Notes under the pieces: model-generated
The model's input: the letters and a program-made list of their open reading frames with translations, nothing else
What the model was told of the DNA's origin: nothing
The model's database searches: none
Made by a program: the position numbers and the translations under genes
Source of the DNA: Owenia fusiformis
Lineage: Eukaryota; Annelida; Polychaeta; Sabellida; Oweniidae
Direction of reading: 5' to 3'
Assembly: GCA_903813345.2 (NCBI GenBank)
Contig: CAIIXF020000008.1
Location: 38,626,867-38,690,866 of the forward strand
DNA: 64,000 nt
Shown here: piece after piece, positions 1-12,073 of the stretch
How the letters are laid out: the number at the start of each line of letters is the position of its first letter
Position numbering within the stretch: position 1 is the first letter of the stretch

Positions 1-455
1 TAAGTAGTATATACTCTAAATTCTACAGTAATGCAAGAAAATCTCTTTGCTTATTCAAATTTTGATGAGAATGAGGTGAAAAAATAAGAACAGGCGGATA
101 TTTGAAACATAGCAAAGCACACTCATGGGTTATCTTTACTAAGCTGGCAAGGCAGTATTCCATTCACTGTTAAACACAGATGTATGTAGCATTTGGAAAC
201 ACAGGCTTGCCTAACCAAAATCCAAATCCAAAAAGCCATACATATAATGATAAATGAAGTAAAAACTATTGAAATCAAAAAGAGATAAAGGAAATGGACA
301 TACACTAAATTATATAGAAATCCAAAAGTTAAATCGTTCCTCATGAGAGCTCCATCTAAAGTCTTTGAATAAGAGGCTTTGATCTGTTAGCTCTAATAAC
401 ATTAGGTTGATCAAAATTAACCTACCTAATCAGATCTATGTCTTCATAAGTATCT

Positions 456-784
456 TACATTTATTTTATATTCAGATGCCCATAAAATGCCATGTGGTAG
501 CTACATTTATTTTATATTCAGATGCCCATGAAATGCCATGTGGTAGCTTCATTTATTTTATATTCAGATGGCCATGAAATGCCATGTGGTAGCTTCATTT
601 ATTTTATATTCAGATGGCCATGACATGCCATGTGGTAGCTACATTTATTTTATATTCAGATGCCCATGAAATGCCATGTGGTAGCTACATTTATTTTATA
701 TTCAGATGCCCATGAAATGCCATGTGGTAGCTACATTTATTTTATATTCAGATGCCCATGAAATGCCATGTGGTAGCTACATTT
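456..784. repeat. 46-bp tandem repeat, about 7 copies
   Basis: Seven near-identical 46-bp units run head to tail; each contains TTTATTTTATATTCAGATG followed by CCATGAAATGCCATGTGG. Copies differ by one to three bases. No spacer variation is present, so this is a plain minisatellite. Confidence 0.9.
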
Positions 785-2412
785 GGGGTCATTGTGATGT
801 AATATAAACAAAAAAATGTAAAATTATTTCCAGAGGGTAGTTATTCAGACTAGTTGTTAGGGTATCTCTTCCAAGGCACCCCTCTCTTTGCAGCAGCAGA
901 AAACATGTCCAAATACATTTATCAAAAAATTATATTGATTCCTTCTGGTCAAAAATATCATTTCATATCTGCTTTAAATGAATGAGAGCAAAAAGTGTAA
1001 ACATTGTGGGGTGTTCCGAGACAGGTGTGGAGAAATTCAAGTTTTACTGTAGAAAGAAGTAAGAACCAGGGACTTTAGGAAGGTGATTTCTCCACTAAGT
1101 TCAAGAGTATTCTTATAATCCCATCCCACTTAGTCAATAAACTACAATCAAGTCCCACCCCCACACCCCCCTTCCCTAAGCCAATGAAGCACAATCAGTT
1201 AAATATATACATTTAATGAGATAACATGAATCGAATACTATCTGACATACAAACTGAGAAATTATAATAATCATACTATACTAACTAAACCCAAGCTTAG
1301 CACATTTTGCATGTTCATTCCATGTAGAATCCACTCCAAAATGTCACTCCTTTTCAAAGTTACAAACCAACCTCACTCTTTTTTAAATCTTTTGTTCCAT
1401 CAAGCCTCTCAACACCAGTTCAGTAACTCGTTATTCTTTCTTGATCACGTCTTGTCTGCTTTTATCGTGATTTAAAATATCACCCCCGCGAGATTTTATA
1501 AATGGGTCAAATAATCATCAATTATTGGATTAATCAATGCTTGAAAGTAGAAGTCTTCTTACTGAGGAAGATCCAATAATGGGCGAACCAATAAATTTTC
1601 AGAAGGGGTCATTTTGCAGCCGCCTTGTTGCCAGTTTGGAATCCAGCATACCTAAAATCTTATCAGTCACCAAACATCCAAACTAAGAAACAATTCTGAA
1701 AATTTCAAATGCCTAGACAAATTGACAACTCCTCTCACTAAAAAATGTCATAATCATTATATCAGAAATAAGATATGGAGAATGATTTTTTAGCTCCAGA
1801 TGTTCTGAATGAAATCTCTGGGAGGATATCAAAAAATTTGAGCCCCTCTTTAAATTGAATGGTTCACCCCAATGATCCAATATATTCACAACACATATAT
1901 GCTGAAGTCAAGGAGTTAAAACTCAATACAAAATGGGGGTTCATTGGAATTGAACCACATTGCTAAAAATTCTTCCAAAATCATGCAAGTTTTCATGATT
2001 TGAACACCAGTTTTCAAGTATTTCTAGCCTATAATGGTTAAAGTGTCTTTCTAAGACTTAGAAGGAGAAATGTGAGATTTCAAGCCATATGTCTCAAGAA
2101 AATGCTCTTACCTTTCTAGTAGGATGAGTTCAGGTGCCAAAAACAGCTGATCAAAGGATATATATCATTTTCTAATTGAAAATTTTGTTGAGCCCTGCAT
2201 TTTTAACACTGTTTTGACAGGAAGTCATACCCAAAATGAAAACTGAATAAAACAACATTTATCCTAAATGTAGATCAAAATACTTACTCAGACATGCAAA
2301 ATGTTATTATTAGTAGTAATGCTGATCATTTTAAAGAAATTTAAGCATGTAAATAAGACTTTTTTCATCCATGATTATATAGATAAAGAATTTCTCCCTT
2401 CAAGAAGCTTTG

Positions 2413-2493
2413 TCAGTTTGGTGTAGTGGTTAAAGCTTTGGGCTTAAACAGACTTTTATTCCAAAAGATCTGGGTTCAAATCCTATGGGTGGA
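2413..2493 (+). repeat. tRNA-like sequence, probably the head of a tRNA-derived SINE
   Basis: An A-box-like segment (TGGTGTAGTGGTTAAAG) is followed about 40 bases later by a near-consensus B box (GGGTTCAAATCC), the internal RNA polymerase III promoter of tRNA genes. The acceptor stem does not pair well and the anticodon region is overlong, so a working tRNA is unlikely. A tRNA-derived SINE or a tRNA pseudogene fits better. Confidence 0.5.
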
Positions 2494-2758
2494 ATATGTT
2501 TTTATTCTTTATTTTTGTTTTTTTTTCATTTTGATCCACAATATTTCTAAAATAAATTTTTATATATGGCACTTAAACCATATTTAGTATTTTTAAGGGT
2601 TTTAATTTTTAGATGAAATCATAGAAAGTTACTTTAAGTATGAGCCTACCCTGAAATTTTCTAAAACCCTCATAGGCAAAAGCTAGCTACAGGCCTTTCC
2701 TTATGACAACAGGTATCCACTAAAATTATCTCAGTTATTTTGGCTTGTTTTGCATACT

Positions 2759-2794
2759 CATGGGCTTTCAACTAGATTGAATTGAAAGCCCATG
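2759..2794. repeat. Hairpin with 13-bp arms (CATGGGCTTTCAA)
   Basis: CATGGGCTTTCAA is followed ten bases later by its exact reverse complement. The same 13-mer forms the inverted ends of the element at 61393-62294, and a variant pair lies near 22826-22858. This looks like a solo foldback derivative of that family. Confidence 0.6.
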
Positions 2795-4474
2795 GTAATA
2801 CTATATCATATATTTATTTTACTTTCTGCTTTGACAATTTTACAACTGTTTTAATGTTAAAAATTACAATTTGCCTGTATTAATTTTTCCAGTTGTTTAT
2901 ATTTACTTGGCCTGTTTTCAGTAATCCTAATGAAAAACCTGCAAAATACAAATCTCTGCACAGAGCAATGAATATTGCAAGCCAATGCCTGCCATGTAAT
3001 TTACCCAGCTTGCCTAAAACCTATTAGCACTAGTCTGTTTTTGCATCTGTAAAAATTTCAAGTTGAATGGATAATCAGTTCCCCTTGAATTCTGTTGCAT
3101 TATTCTGCACCCACCACCTGCTCACTCAACCAGAAACACCCAGCGGCACAAGTCAACTACGATATAGCATGAGTGCAATAAATTGAATCTTGGGTCACCC
3201 TGTATGATGATGGAGTTTTATCAAGAACTGACCAATCAGAGGGCCTCATTTTTACAGATCATACGATAAACAAGCCCTATCATATGATATATCATACTTT
3301 GTGTGCCTGCGTTTGGTCTATACAATGTCTATAATTATCATGTAATTGTGCATTAACATGTTAAAATTGTCATTGCTGAATATTTTCTCTACACATTTTC
3401 AGTAAAATGGAAGGGGGGATTCTCGATTCTGAGTAAAAGTGGTCAAATCGCCCATAATTTTATGATGTTTTAAAAGTGCTTGTCTTTTAAAGATCACTTG
3501 ACCAATAAAGAAGACCACAATGTTAACAACATGTGTTGTAGTTGTAATAATGGAAGATACCAACTGTGTCATTACTATAGAAGACTGCCTTAAGATCAAT
3601 ATGTGGTTTAACATGAAGGTGAAGATACAAATAAGAGCAAAGCCCCACTTTGAAATGAGACCTACAGTACATGGAATGGTAGCATATAATTAACATTACT
3701 ATATTGCAAAGTTCGGAACAATTTTTCTCACTTTTTTTTACCACACTTATGTGTTCAACTTCTTATCTCATAACAGAGACTCATCTAAATTTAGTAACTT
3801 ATAAAATGGCCGTTCTCTGGGTTTCAACTTTCTTATTTTTCAGGACTTCCTCTTTATCAAACATATGTCTTGAATGCAGAGATTGCATTGAATATAAAGG
3901 ATGCATTGAATCTAGATGGCATTGAATGTAGATGATGCATTGAATATAGATGCATATTAAGATTCTATAATTCATGATACAATATATTGCAGATGTTTTT
4001 TTCTGATCAGTGTTAAGGCCCCATATAAAGTTTAAACCGTCTTGGCTATAATTGCAGTCTTGGTCATAGATGTCCATTGGCGATAACAAAATGTCACCAC
4101 TTAAAGCACATGAAACATTTAGCATTAACATGCAAAATGTCACCACCTGCCATTTGTTACAGAAAATAGAAAGTCAGGAAAATACATTCATATACATGAC
4201 ATTTTTGATCAACCTTGGTTCTATCATTATTATTACACTTAGGTTTTCCACTTGTAAAGGTTCAACTGGAATGAAGTCATAGGGTGGGACACTTAAAAGA
4301 GGTGTTCTATTTACAGAGGTGTTCAACTAGACAGGTTTTACTGTAGTAGGTTGTAACATTTAGCTCTTGTGACACTTTGATTATTGGTATTATAAATCAA
4401 TTTCTCCTATCCCCTGTACTATCTCTAGTCATATAACTTGTAACCCTATTCCAAGTGGGTCTCTGAATCTATTT

Positions 4475-4654
4475 ACAGTAAAACCTACAACCAAGCGTTA
4501 CTGGACCACCTGAAAAGTGTTCAGATCTGACAGCAGTTGTTCATATTTCAAGGTATCTTGGGAGTTAATGGACGATTCAATTGGGACCAAGATAGATATT
4601 CAAATTAAGAGGTGTTCAGATTACAGAATTGTTGGGATATACAAGTTTTACTGC
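4475..4654. mobile_element. MITE with ACAGTAAAAC ends
   Basis: The left end reads ACAGTAAAACCT and the right end is an imperfect inverse (AAGTTTTACTGC). Related ends occur at 4339-4353, 7457-7651, about 1047-1057 and 32596-32609. No coding capacity. Probably a short non-autonomous DNA transposon. Confidence 0.4.
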
Positions 4655-4726
4655 AGTTTCCTGACCTTATGTTCAGGATATGTTGAAGGAGAAACACATG
4701 TCTTTAACATTCAAGTAAGACTAGAC

Positions 4727-4945
4727 AATACTTCAAGTCTATAATTGTGCACATATACCTGGTTTCTTTGGTACAATTAATTTCAATATACAATACTTCA
4801 AGTTTATAATTGCACACATATACCTGGTTTCTATTGGTACAATTAATTTCTGGTTTCTACTGGTACCATTAATTTCAATATACAATACTTCAAGTCTATA
4901 ATTGTGCACATATACCTGGTTTCTATTGGTACAATTAATTTCATA
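4727..4945. repeat. Threefold tandem repeat of about 65-80 bp
   Basis: Three copies of a unit containing AATACTTCAAGT, TATAATTG, CACATATACCTGGTTTCT and GGTACAATTAATTTC follow one another, with an extra partial duplication of TTTCTGGTTTCTACTGGTAC inside the second copy. Confidence 0.8.
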
Positions 4946-5169
4946 ATTCTGCTTTCACAATTTCAGGCAGTCATGATTCATGATCCATCATATTTTTACT
5001 GCAATTGTTTTTTCTTGTGTTATAATATTTCTCATTCAAACTGCAGTATAATTACAACACTTATCCTTTCAATATGATGTAGTCTGATTTTACTTTCTTA
5101 AAAGTTTCAGTGTTCTTGCCAGATTTTTGGGTAAAATTACATCTATTGTTTTATGTAATTGCAATATGA

Positions 5170-5265
5170 TGATTTCCAGTTATCCAATTGGAATTGGTCA
5201 ATCAAGACCTCGCTATCCAATCATAATTGATCAATCAAAACCTGGTTATCCAATCAAAATTGCAG
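5170..5265. repeat. About 35-bp tandem repeat, 2.5 copies
   Basis: TTATCCAAT(TG/CA) and AATTGRTCAATCAA recur at a period of about 35 bases. It is a small diverged minisatellite with no coding meaning that I can see. Confidence 0.6.
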
Positions 5266-5801
5266 TCACAGTATTTCATCCTTTCATAAGAAGCAGGCAT
5301 TTCATATCTAAACTTGCATTAAAGACCATGGCAGCTACTTTGGGAGTTTTAAAAGTCTTATTCAAAGGGTAGGAATAACTACTAACATCTAGGCCCCAGG
5401 GTAACTCAAAATCACTGCTTTGTAATAATTAATAATGAATTTAACTAGTATGAGAACTTAGCAGGAAATAATCAGATATACAATATTTTTTGCTGATTTG
5501 TTTTTATAAGAATAAGCAATCAATAGACCACCTTGTAATATTGATGAAAAACTTAAAACATATGTTTGACACCAAACTTTTGTATATTTTGTGGTTTGGC
5601 TATGAAATGTGTGGCCTCTTGTATCTGGTGATGCTTCTTGCCATTATATTTTTGAAGCAAGGCCTCCAAACTAACATGGCTAAAACTATCAAACTAACAA
5701 TGTCACAGATTCATTGCACATTAACTAAATATTTGAAATAAAAGGCATGTCTGTCTGTAAATACAAATACATTCTTTCCACATAATATTATGAAAATAAA
5801 T

Positions 5802-6373
5802 CTTAGAGCTGGCATCAAATGTCGGAATGGTCGATTGTCAGTCGAATGCTCTCTGCGACACCCATGTCGACACAACGCCTCTTGATCCACAGTCGGAACT
5901 CACAACATAATAAGCTATTTCCCTATGAATTAAAATCTTTGTTACTAACTGCTGTATGGAGTATTTTAGTTAAGTTTTACCGCCTACATTTTCAAATTTT
6001 TTTTGTTTTGATCGACTTCCTGCTCTCGAATTAGGTCTCGGGGCCCCTTGAGATTTACCCTCGAGATTTATTTTCAATGGCTGCCCGGAAATAACAACAG
6101 AAATCGTAGTTTTATGTCTATTTATTGCTTTTTCGTCAAAGTCTGATACTTAAACATGGTTTACATGTAAGTTAAATATAAAACATACAAGTGAGGATGA
6201 CTATTGTGCATCGTATTGCTAATTACAAGCCTAGAAAATCTAAAATTCAGACGGATTTTCTTCAAATTTTTTTTCATTTTTCGAATATCATTGGACCCGA
6301 CAATGTCGATATCGTTGTCGATCGAGAGCACCGACATGTCGACATTAAAATCCTATTCGATGCCAGCTCTAAT
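5802..6373. mobile_element. Inverted-repeat MITE (TTAGAGCTGGCATC ends)
   Basis: The left end (about 5802) has TTAGAGCTGGCATC and the right end (about 6360-6373) has GATGCCAGCTCTAA, exact inverses. The inner sides of both ends are rich in GTCGA/TCGAC words. The interior has no convincing open frame. AT-rich flanks (AAATAAAT and TAAATAT) may hold the target duplication, which I cannot define exactly. Confidence 0.65.
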
Positions 6374-6403
6374 AAATATGATCATTGTATTCTAAAGTGT
6401 CTA

Positions 6404-6514
6404 ATGCCCGGGTCACATTTGCTCCGATCCATTCCATCGGCAGGCGTCCGCCCGATTGAGTGTTTTGTTTCGATTTTGAACAAAATACTCAATCGGCAAA
6501 TGTGACCAAGGCAT
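6404..6514. mobile_element. 111-bp palindromic MITE
   Basis: The outer arms GGTCACATTTG and CAAATGTGACC are inverse, and the inner part forms a second hairpin from CCGATTGAGTGTTTTG to CAAAATACTCAATCGG. Nested hairpins in about 110 bases with ATGCC/GGCAT ends are typical of a small foldback MITE. Confidence 0.75.
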
Positions 6515-7456
6515 AACATTTTCCTTGTTTCATTTTTCTACAAAGTTATAATCCATTTTGCATTCACACACAAAACAGCAAAAAAACAGGGCAATATATA
6601 AAAGTCCAGTAAAGACTAGTCTTGAGTTCATGCACCCCTCCATCATCCATCTTATTTTAGGATTAAGGGAAAGGACTGTGATACCAAGAAAAATATGGTT
6701 TCTGATATTTTAGATTCTCTATTTTGTACTACTTATCTTATAGGAATTGGTAAAATAATCAACACGAAAAAATATACCCTTCTCAAAAGTTTGGCCTCAC
6801 CTCTCAAAACAAGGCCCCTACTCAGAGGGTAGAATCAGTTACTGCTTATATCTGGGCTCAAAGGGTAAGGAAAAATCAATATACTCTAGATATATCTATG
6901 TAGAATAGCATTCTGATACTCATAGCATCTCTCTCTGTTGCATCATTGTCTAGAAGGACATTTAAAGAGTATACACAGTATTATAAGTCTGTATGAATCT
7001 AGTCAAGAACTGCTTACCGAGTTTGCATCTAGTTTTGATAACATAGCATCATGTGTTATTCTGTGTTTAAAGACCTCTAGATTAAGACCATAAAAAGATA
7101 AGACACTTATCAGTATAGGAATTTCACCTACAGAGCAAGGGCTTATTCATGTACATGTATATATACATACTTCATGTTACTACATATGAAAGATAACACA
7201 CAATTTGGTCTGATTTTCAAATCCTAAAGCAAAAGCAAAAAATGAGTAAAATGCATTTGTTCATTTAGTAAAACACACAGTCTACTTAATATACAGAAGT
7301 ACTTCATATGAATATAGTAGCACAAAATAATGTGGGATAAAAATAGCTAGAGAAAATGTTTAGACATAGTATAGGCAAGGTAAAGGCATATGTTAAGCTG
7401 AATATCCAATTATGCCACTATGAACTATTGGACCCATTGATTCATCTTAACTTATT

Positions 7457-7651
7457 ACAATAAAACCTGTATTTAGGAACACCCATCTAATCTGAACAAC
7501 TCCAAATGTGAACAACTTTTCCTTGTACCAATTTTACAAACTCTAATTCACTACATTGTAAATGTAAACACCTTGGAATGTAAACACCCGGTTATCCAAA
7601 CACTTTTGGTTGGTCCTAGTAGTGTTTAGATTAGACTGTTTTTACTGTATT
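7457..7651. mobile_element. MITE related to the ACAGTAAAAC family
   Basis: It starts with ACAATAAAACCTG and ends with an inverse CTGTTTTTACTGTATT. The interior has several GAACAAC and AACACC words shared with the copy at 4475-4654. No open frame. Confidence 0.45.
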
Positions 7652-8244
7652 ATGTATGATTATATCCATAACATTGACTTGTTGAAACATTTAAATAAAC
7701 CACATTAAATCACGGCTTGTACAAAACTAGAATTGTTTCAAGTGGATGTATATGTATTTATCCATTTGCATACAAGGCCAAAGTCTTATAAGTAGTTGTT
7801 AAATTTTGTCAGTCTGGGATACAATGTAATAAATATGCATTTAGGAAATCGAAATGACTGTATTGAAAATACCACTCTTGCCATTTAAAACCCCCTAAAA
7901 ATAAGACATTGACGAAATCTGATCCATCCTCCTTAGTAATACTTGGTATATGACGAGTAACATGGCTTATTTGATCTGGATCCCAACCAAATATATCTTG
8001 CCAAACATATCAGATGGAGATATCTAAAATGTGGATGTTTAATCCCTAATTATTGTAACAACTACCCTGCGTGCAGAGTCTAGTTAAACTACACTCTGCC
8101 TAGTAGAGACCATATTACAGTTTAGTAGCCCCACCCCCACAAAGGGTACCGGTGACAGTTTGGGTAATAAATCACACATAAATAAACATATGCCAAATGC
8201 GTTCTAATTAAATATGCGCATGTCATTGGTCAATTCCGGGCTCA

Positions 8245-8330
8245 ACGATGACGTCAGAAGGAATGGCCATATATAGAACGTCGGTCAAATTTGGCCGACC
8301 AACACTGATTGGCGCGGTGAGTTCACAGGT
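8245..8330 (+). promoter_or_regulatory. Possible promoter-like cluster (CRE plus TATA-like box)
   Basis: A full palindromic CRE (TGACGTCA) lies about 20 bases upstream of CATATATAGAA, followed by the hairpin GGTCAAATTTGGCCGACC and an ATTGGC box. The spacing resembles a core promoter, but no plus-strand exon follows that I can support. It could also be part of a mobile element. Confidence 0.2.
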
Positions 8331-9628
8331 TTATTTTAGTTTGAAAGAGTGAAGACGAAGCTCTCTTTTAAGAAGTGAAGTCAAACGAATGCAAAGAGTA
8401 ACAACACAAGCTCCATAAGAGTAAAGTTCATGTATTTAAATGTAACATAAATATTGATTCTACTATTGTATGTCTTTTACTAGAGTTACAACACTTAAGA
8501 GTAAATAAGAATGGGGGGGGGGTGAGTTGATGTGAGTCTATTTTCATACTTGATTAGGAAGCATGCAAAAGATCAATGTCGCCAAATAAGCATAAGCTAT
8601 ATATTATCAGTTAGCGGGGGGGGGGTGTCTGAAACCCAAAAATAAGCTTCCCAACATCGATCCACAGGGAATTGCATCAGCCATTTTTCATCCCACAATC
8701 CTCTTTGCATGCCTCAATATTGAAAATATTCGGAGTTTTTCAAATATTGAATTTCTTTTTCACTATTGTGGCACAGCCTATATATAAAACCCCATCTAAT
8801 GAATATGAAAGACTTATCAACAAGGAACATGGTGATGTATATTTTGTTAAAATTGTATATGTCAACATTTTCCATATATAATTAACAGGGAGAGGGGGTG
8901 TCTGGGACTTAACTGATAATATATGGCTTTTTGTGCAACATTGAACTTTTGATGTGCTCCCTTAGGTGGTACCACACTATCATAAAAATATTCTTTAGCA
9001 GTAATCAATTTTGACTCTATTTTGTGATATAGTAACCCTTATCCCATATCCATTTAGATGAAACTTAGAAAGACGTGCCAGAATCTGTATCATAATAATT
9101 CCTTTTCTTTGTCACAAAGACACGGTAGATACATGTATGGTATTACATACTTAGCGAAGCATTTGTATGGACGTCAACAAGAAAGCAAGCAGGCTTAGTT
9201 CTACCGATATTGGCTGCTAACACCGATAGTGCCCGCTTTCTTCAATCACCATGATAATACAATGACATCATGTTTCATTTCAATCAAATTCTACTTGCAC
9301 ATAGATATGTGACGTCATTGATCCAAAGTAGCCATGGGAATGAAGGTTTGGAATATATCAGTTACATCACTTTGATATGAAATTTGCCTTCGTTCTTGCC
9401 CAAATATAAAGCCTCCCAAGGTGACTGCTTATATTGGCAAAACTCAAGCATATTTCACATAATAGTGAAATAACCTCTAAATAAATATATCCAAGTTATG
9501 TGATACCAGTTACTAATTTGTCAGGTATTCCAATTTTTACTTTAGTATCAAAGTTTGTATGGAAGCGCCACTTTACAACGATATTTCAGAATTTCTCAAT
9601 TTGATGATCACAAGGAAAAAAGGCTTAC

Positions 9629-9770
9629 CTTTAAGGAGAGCTAGTGCTTGTAGCTCTGACTGCACAATTGTCCTGTAATGTGACGATCCCTGAGACCTTT
9701 TTTGTTTCTTCGACTTCACCGAAGTCTTGCTACTGAATGGATCGATGCGATCAACTACTTTTGATGTCAT
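9629..9770 (-). CDS. PPP2R5: PP2A regulatory subunit B56, first coding exon
   Basis: Family: B56 (B') subunits select substrates for the PP2A core enzyme. What is seen: a 47-codon exon starting at an ATG at 9770-9768 and ending in a donor (AAAG|GTAAGC) after 9629. The peptide holds the family's N-terminal signature: a VDRIDPFS segment, then a basic KSKKQKRSQGSSHYR stretch, then SELQALALLK, matching the order found in vertebrate alpha/epsilon forms (VDGFSRKSV, KRSQGSSQFRSQG, ELxPLPxLKD). The last G is the first base of the next codon, consistent with the conserved LLKD. The B56 HEAT-repeat body must lie in exons to the left, outside the window or undetected. Which paralogue it is cannot be settled from 47 residues; the alpha/epsilon class looks closest. 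Confidence 0.75.
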
Positions 9771-10161
9771 GGTCCTCTTTGATGTTCACGCCCAGGGTAA
9801 AATAAATCCAACTTTTATAATAGTATGTTGTAATCCAAATCAGCCACTATCCAGGCATCCAAATCCCATTTATCCAAATTATTGTACTGTCATACACAAA
9901 ATTCATTCACAAAAAATAAATCCACAGGAAACCCGTGGTTACTTGAAACAGCAGATTTTCACTTCAATATACACCTTTCTGCGTCGATCTGTCACCCGAA
10001 TATGGGTTTCCTCACATTCTTGGTTCTCTGAAGTATATTCCTTTTGTTGAATGCAATTGTTTAGTAATCAGATAATCGTAAAATACCGTAGAAAACTATT
10101 GAATTCTGAGGAAATCGTTGCCAAAATACCAGTTCTTGTACTCTCGCCAACTCACGGCCTT

Positions 10162-10171
10162 TCTCGCGAGA
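10162..10171. promoter_or_regulatory. TCTCGCGAGA palindrome upstream of B56
   Basis: The exact 10-bp palindrome TCTCGCGAGA lies about 390 bases upstream of the B56 start codon. In animals this element is known from TATA-less, often bidirectional housekeeping promoters. Its place is consistent with the B56 promoter. The transcription start itself is not visible. Confidence 0.45.
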
Positions 10172-10710
10172 TTTGATAAGTTCAACGACCTTGACCTCTA
10201 ACAAAATGTGCCAGAGAATTTTTACATTTTTGATTTTACTTTGTAAGCAGGTAAATGTTTCATTTCTACAATTGAAAAATCAAGCGAAGCACTAATACAC
10301 ACTACAAGGCTAACATTAGAAATATATCCAAGTGATCAATAGATTTTGAACGGTGAATTTGATTTTTTTTTCAAATTTTTTTTCAAAAAAAATCAACCTC
10401 ACAAAACATTTGTCTCAGGTGAAAATCTGGGTCATTGTTAGACTTTTTACAATATGTATTACGGCATCTATTATGTGATGTGTTTAATTTGAAGCAGTAC
10501 TCTCAACCTCCAAAGATTTTCTCGCGGCACAGATTTTTGAGACCCAGTGCCATAAATTAGCGGGTATGGGTCATCCACCTAAATACGCAGGATTTTACGG
10601 GACATTTATTTTAAGGGATTTGCATGTTTGCGCTAATAGGCCAAATTTTTATCAAATTCGCGGGATTTTGCAGGACTGTTCGAGGGACAAACACGCCAAT
10701 TGCGGGACAG
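10172..10710. other. Intergenic sequence with GCGGGAC repeats
   Basis: No gene seen. The last 200 bases repeat short words such as GCGGGAC, GGGATTTG and AGGATTTT that recur right of the piggyBac (19780-20440), so the piggyBac appears to have inserted into an older repeat of this kind. Confidence 0.45.
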
Positions 10711-10739
10711 TTAACTCATTCCTTACAGTTACATTGAAA

Positions 10740-10759
10740 ATCGATCACCGGTGATCGAT
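10740..10759. other. Perfect 20-bp palindrome at the piggyBac left end
   Basis: ATCGATCACCGGTGATCGAT is its own reverse complement over all 20 bases. It lies just inside the terminal inverted repeat, where piggyBac elements carry subterminal transposase-binding repeats. That role is inferred from position only. I did not find the same word at the right end. Confidence 0.6.
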
Positions 10760-12073
10760 GGTTATTTGAGTGCTATTCTGGTGTATATCCGAAGTTGTCC
10801 ACATCACTTATGTTATAAATCAATAAAAAATATATTACTAAACATATACAGACTATTGTTGTTGTTTTTTATTACTTACCGACGGAGAAATCGAGCAAAT
10901 TATGCGAGTTTCAAAAAGTTTTCATTTTTGAAGACAATTCTGCCCGATGACGTAATTTCCCATGATTCATCGGCAGTTTCCAAAATAAACAATATGGCGG
11001 GAAGACCTCGCAGATCAGCTGCTCAAAGAGCAAGGGATTTGTTTGTAAATGGGTTTGAGCTTGAGTCTGACAGTGAAGATGATATCCAACTACAACCTGG
11101 TGATGTCGATGAAAGGGCATCAGACTCTGATAGTGGTGAAAACAGGTGCGTATCTTGACTAAAACTTTTCGAATTTTTTTTTCAAAAATTATAATTTTAT
11201 CTTCATATTTTTATACCATAGAAATCCTGTTAAGAGTGAGATATAAATGATCATTATACACGATATATGACTTAATATGCTCCTTGAATCAACAACAGAC
11301 CTAATTTAGTAAAATTGCAAAATTATCAGTCATTTTCTGGAAAACGAAGTTTGGCCTTGTCATTTTTAAGTGGGCGATAATATGTGAAATCTTTCGGGTT
11401 GTCATTGTTTTCAGATATTTTACAGCTATTTATCGGGATATTTGAAGTAGATCCTTATTAACAAAATTTACTGCATATTTTCTCACATGTACACACTTTG
11501 TTATTTGCACCCAGGTGTCACATTTCACATTGTTTGGAGGGGGGGGGGGGGGGGGTTGAATTTATACTTTTACTTGCCCATTCCCTAGTTTACAATTTTA
11601 TTTTATATTCTTCCAGTGATGATAGTATGGATGTGTTTGATGGTGATCAAGAGGTTCCTCAGGCAGGTGGTGGTCTCCAATCGTATGACGATGCAGATGA
11701 ACTACCACATGTGATGCAATTTAGGCCAATCCGCCCCCCTGGTATGCAATTCAGGGCAATGACGCAAAGAGAAATCTCAGAACATTCAACTCCGTTGGCT
11801 TTCTTTAAGATGTTCTTCAGTGAAGAGGTTTTCCAGAAGCTTGTCGATAACACAAACATATATGCATGGCTAAACGTTATGTCTAAGCCTACATATCAAA
11901 ATAAAGATGGGTCGTGGGAGGATGTAACAGTAGCGGAGATGGAGCATTTTGTTGCGCTTATAATATATATGGGCTTTGTGGATGTGTCAACTCTGAGCCG
12001 GTATTGGAGCACCAAGCCTTTGTATAATGGCCTTTGGGCCAGAAGATTCCTACCCAGAGACCGATTTACAGCA

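Larger units (their letters stand above)
1..9628. other. Non-coding stretch, probable intron of the PP2A B56 gene
   Basis: I see no exon with recognisable protein similarity on either strand here; the open frames are short, AT-rich and unlike any family I know. Because the B56 first coding exon at 9629-9770 reads leftwards and ends in a clean splice donor, this stretch is most simply its first intron (inference). It contains several small repeats and MITEs listed separately. Long homopurine runs such as the G tracts near 8514 and 8618 carry no further signal. Confidence 0.5.

Noticed and set aside
456-784. CRISPR-like regular repeats
   Set aside because: Units are directly adjacent with no unique spacers, and the genome is eukaryotic. 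It is a minisatellite.
3190-3203. Mariner end word TTGGGTCACCCTGTA
   Set aside because: It matches mariner ends, but I found no partner end nearby, so it was not called an element.
3799-4146. 115-codon minus-strand frame
   Set aside because: It arises from local ATGCATTGAATATAGATG-type short repeats and MITE sequence; nothing protein-like.
11498-11616. Upstream extension of the piggyBac second exon across an 18-G tract
   Set aside because: A clean acceptor (TTCTTCCAG) at 11616 joins in phase to the first exon ending at 11145; the extension is intronic.
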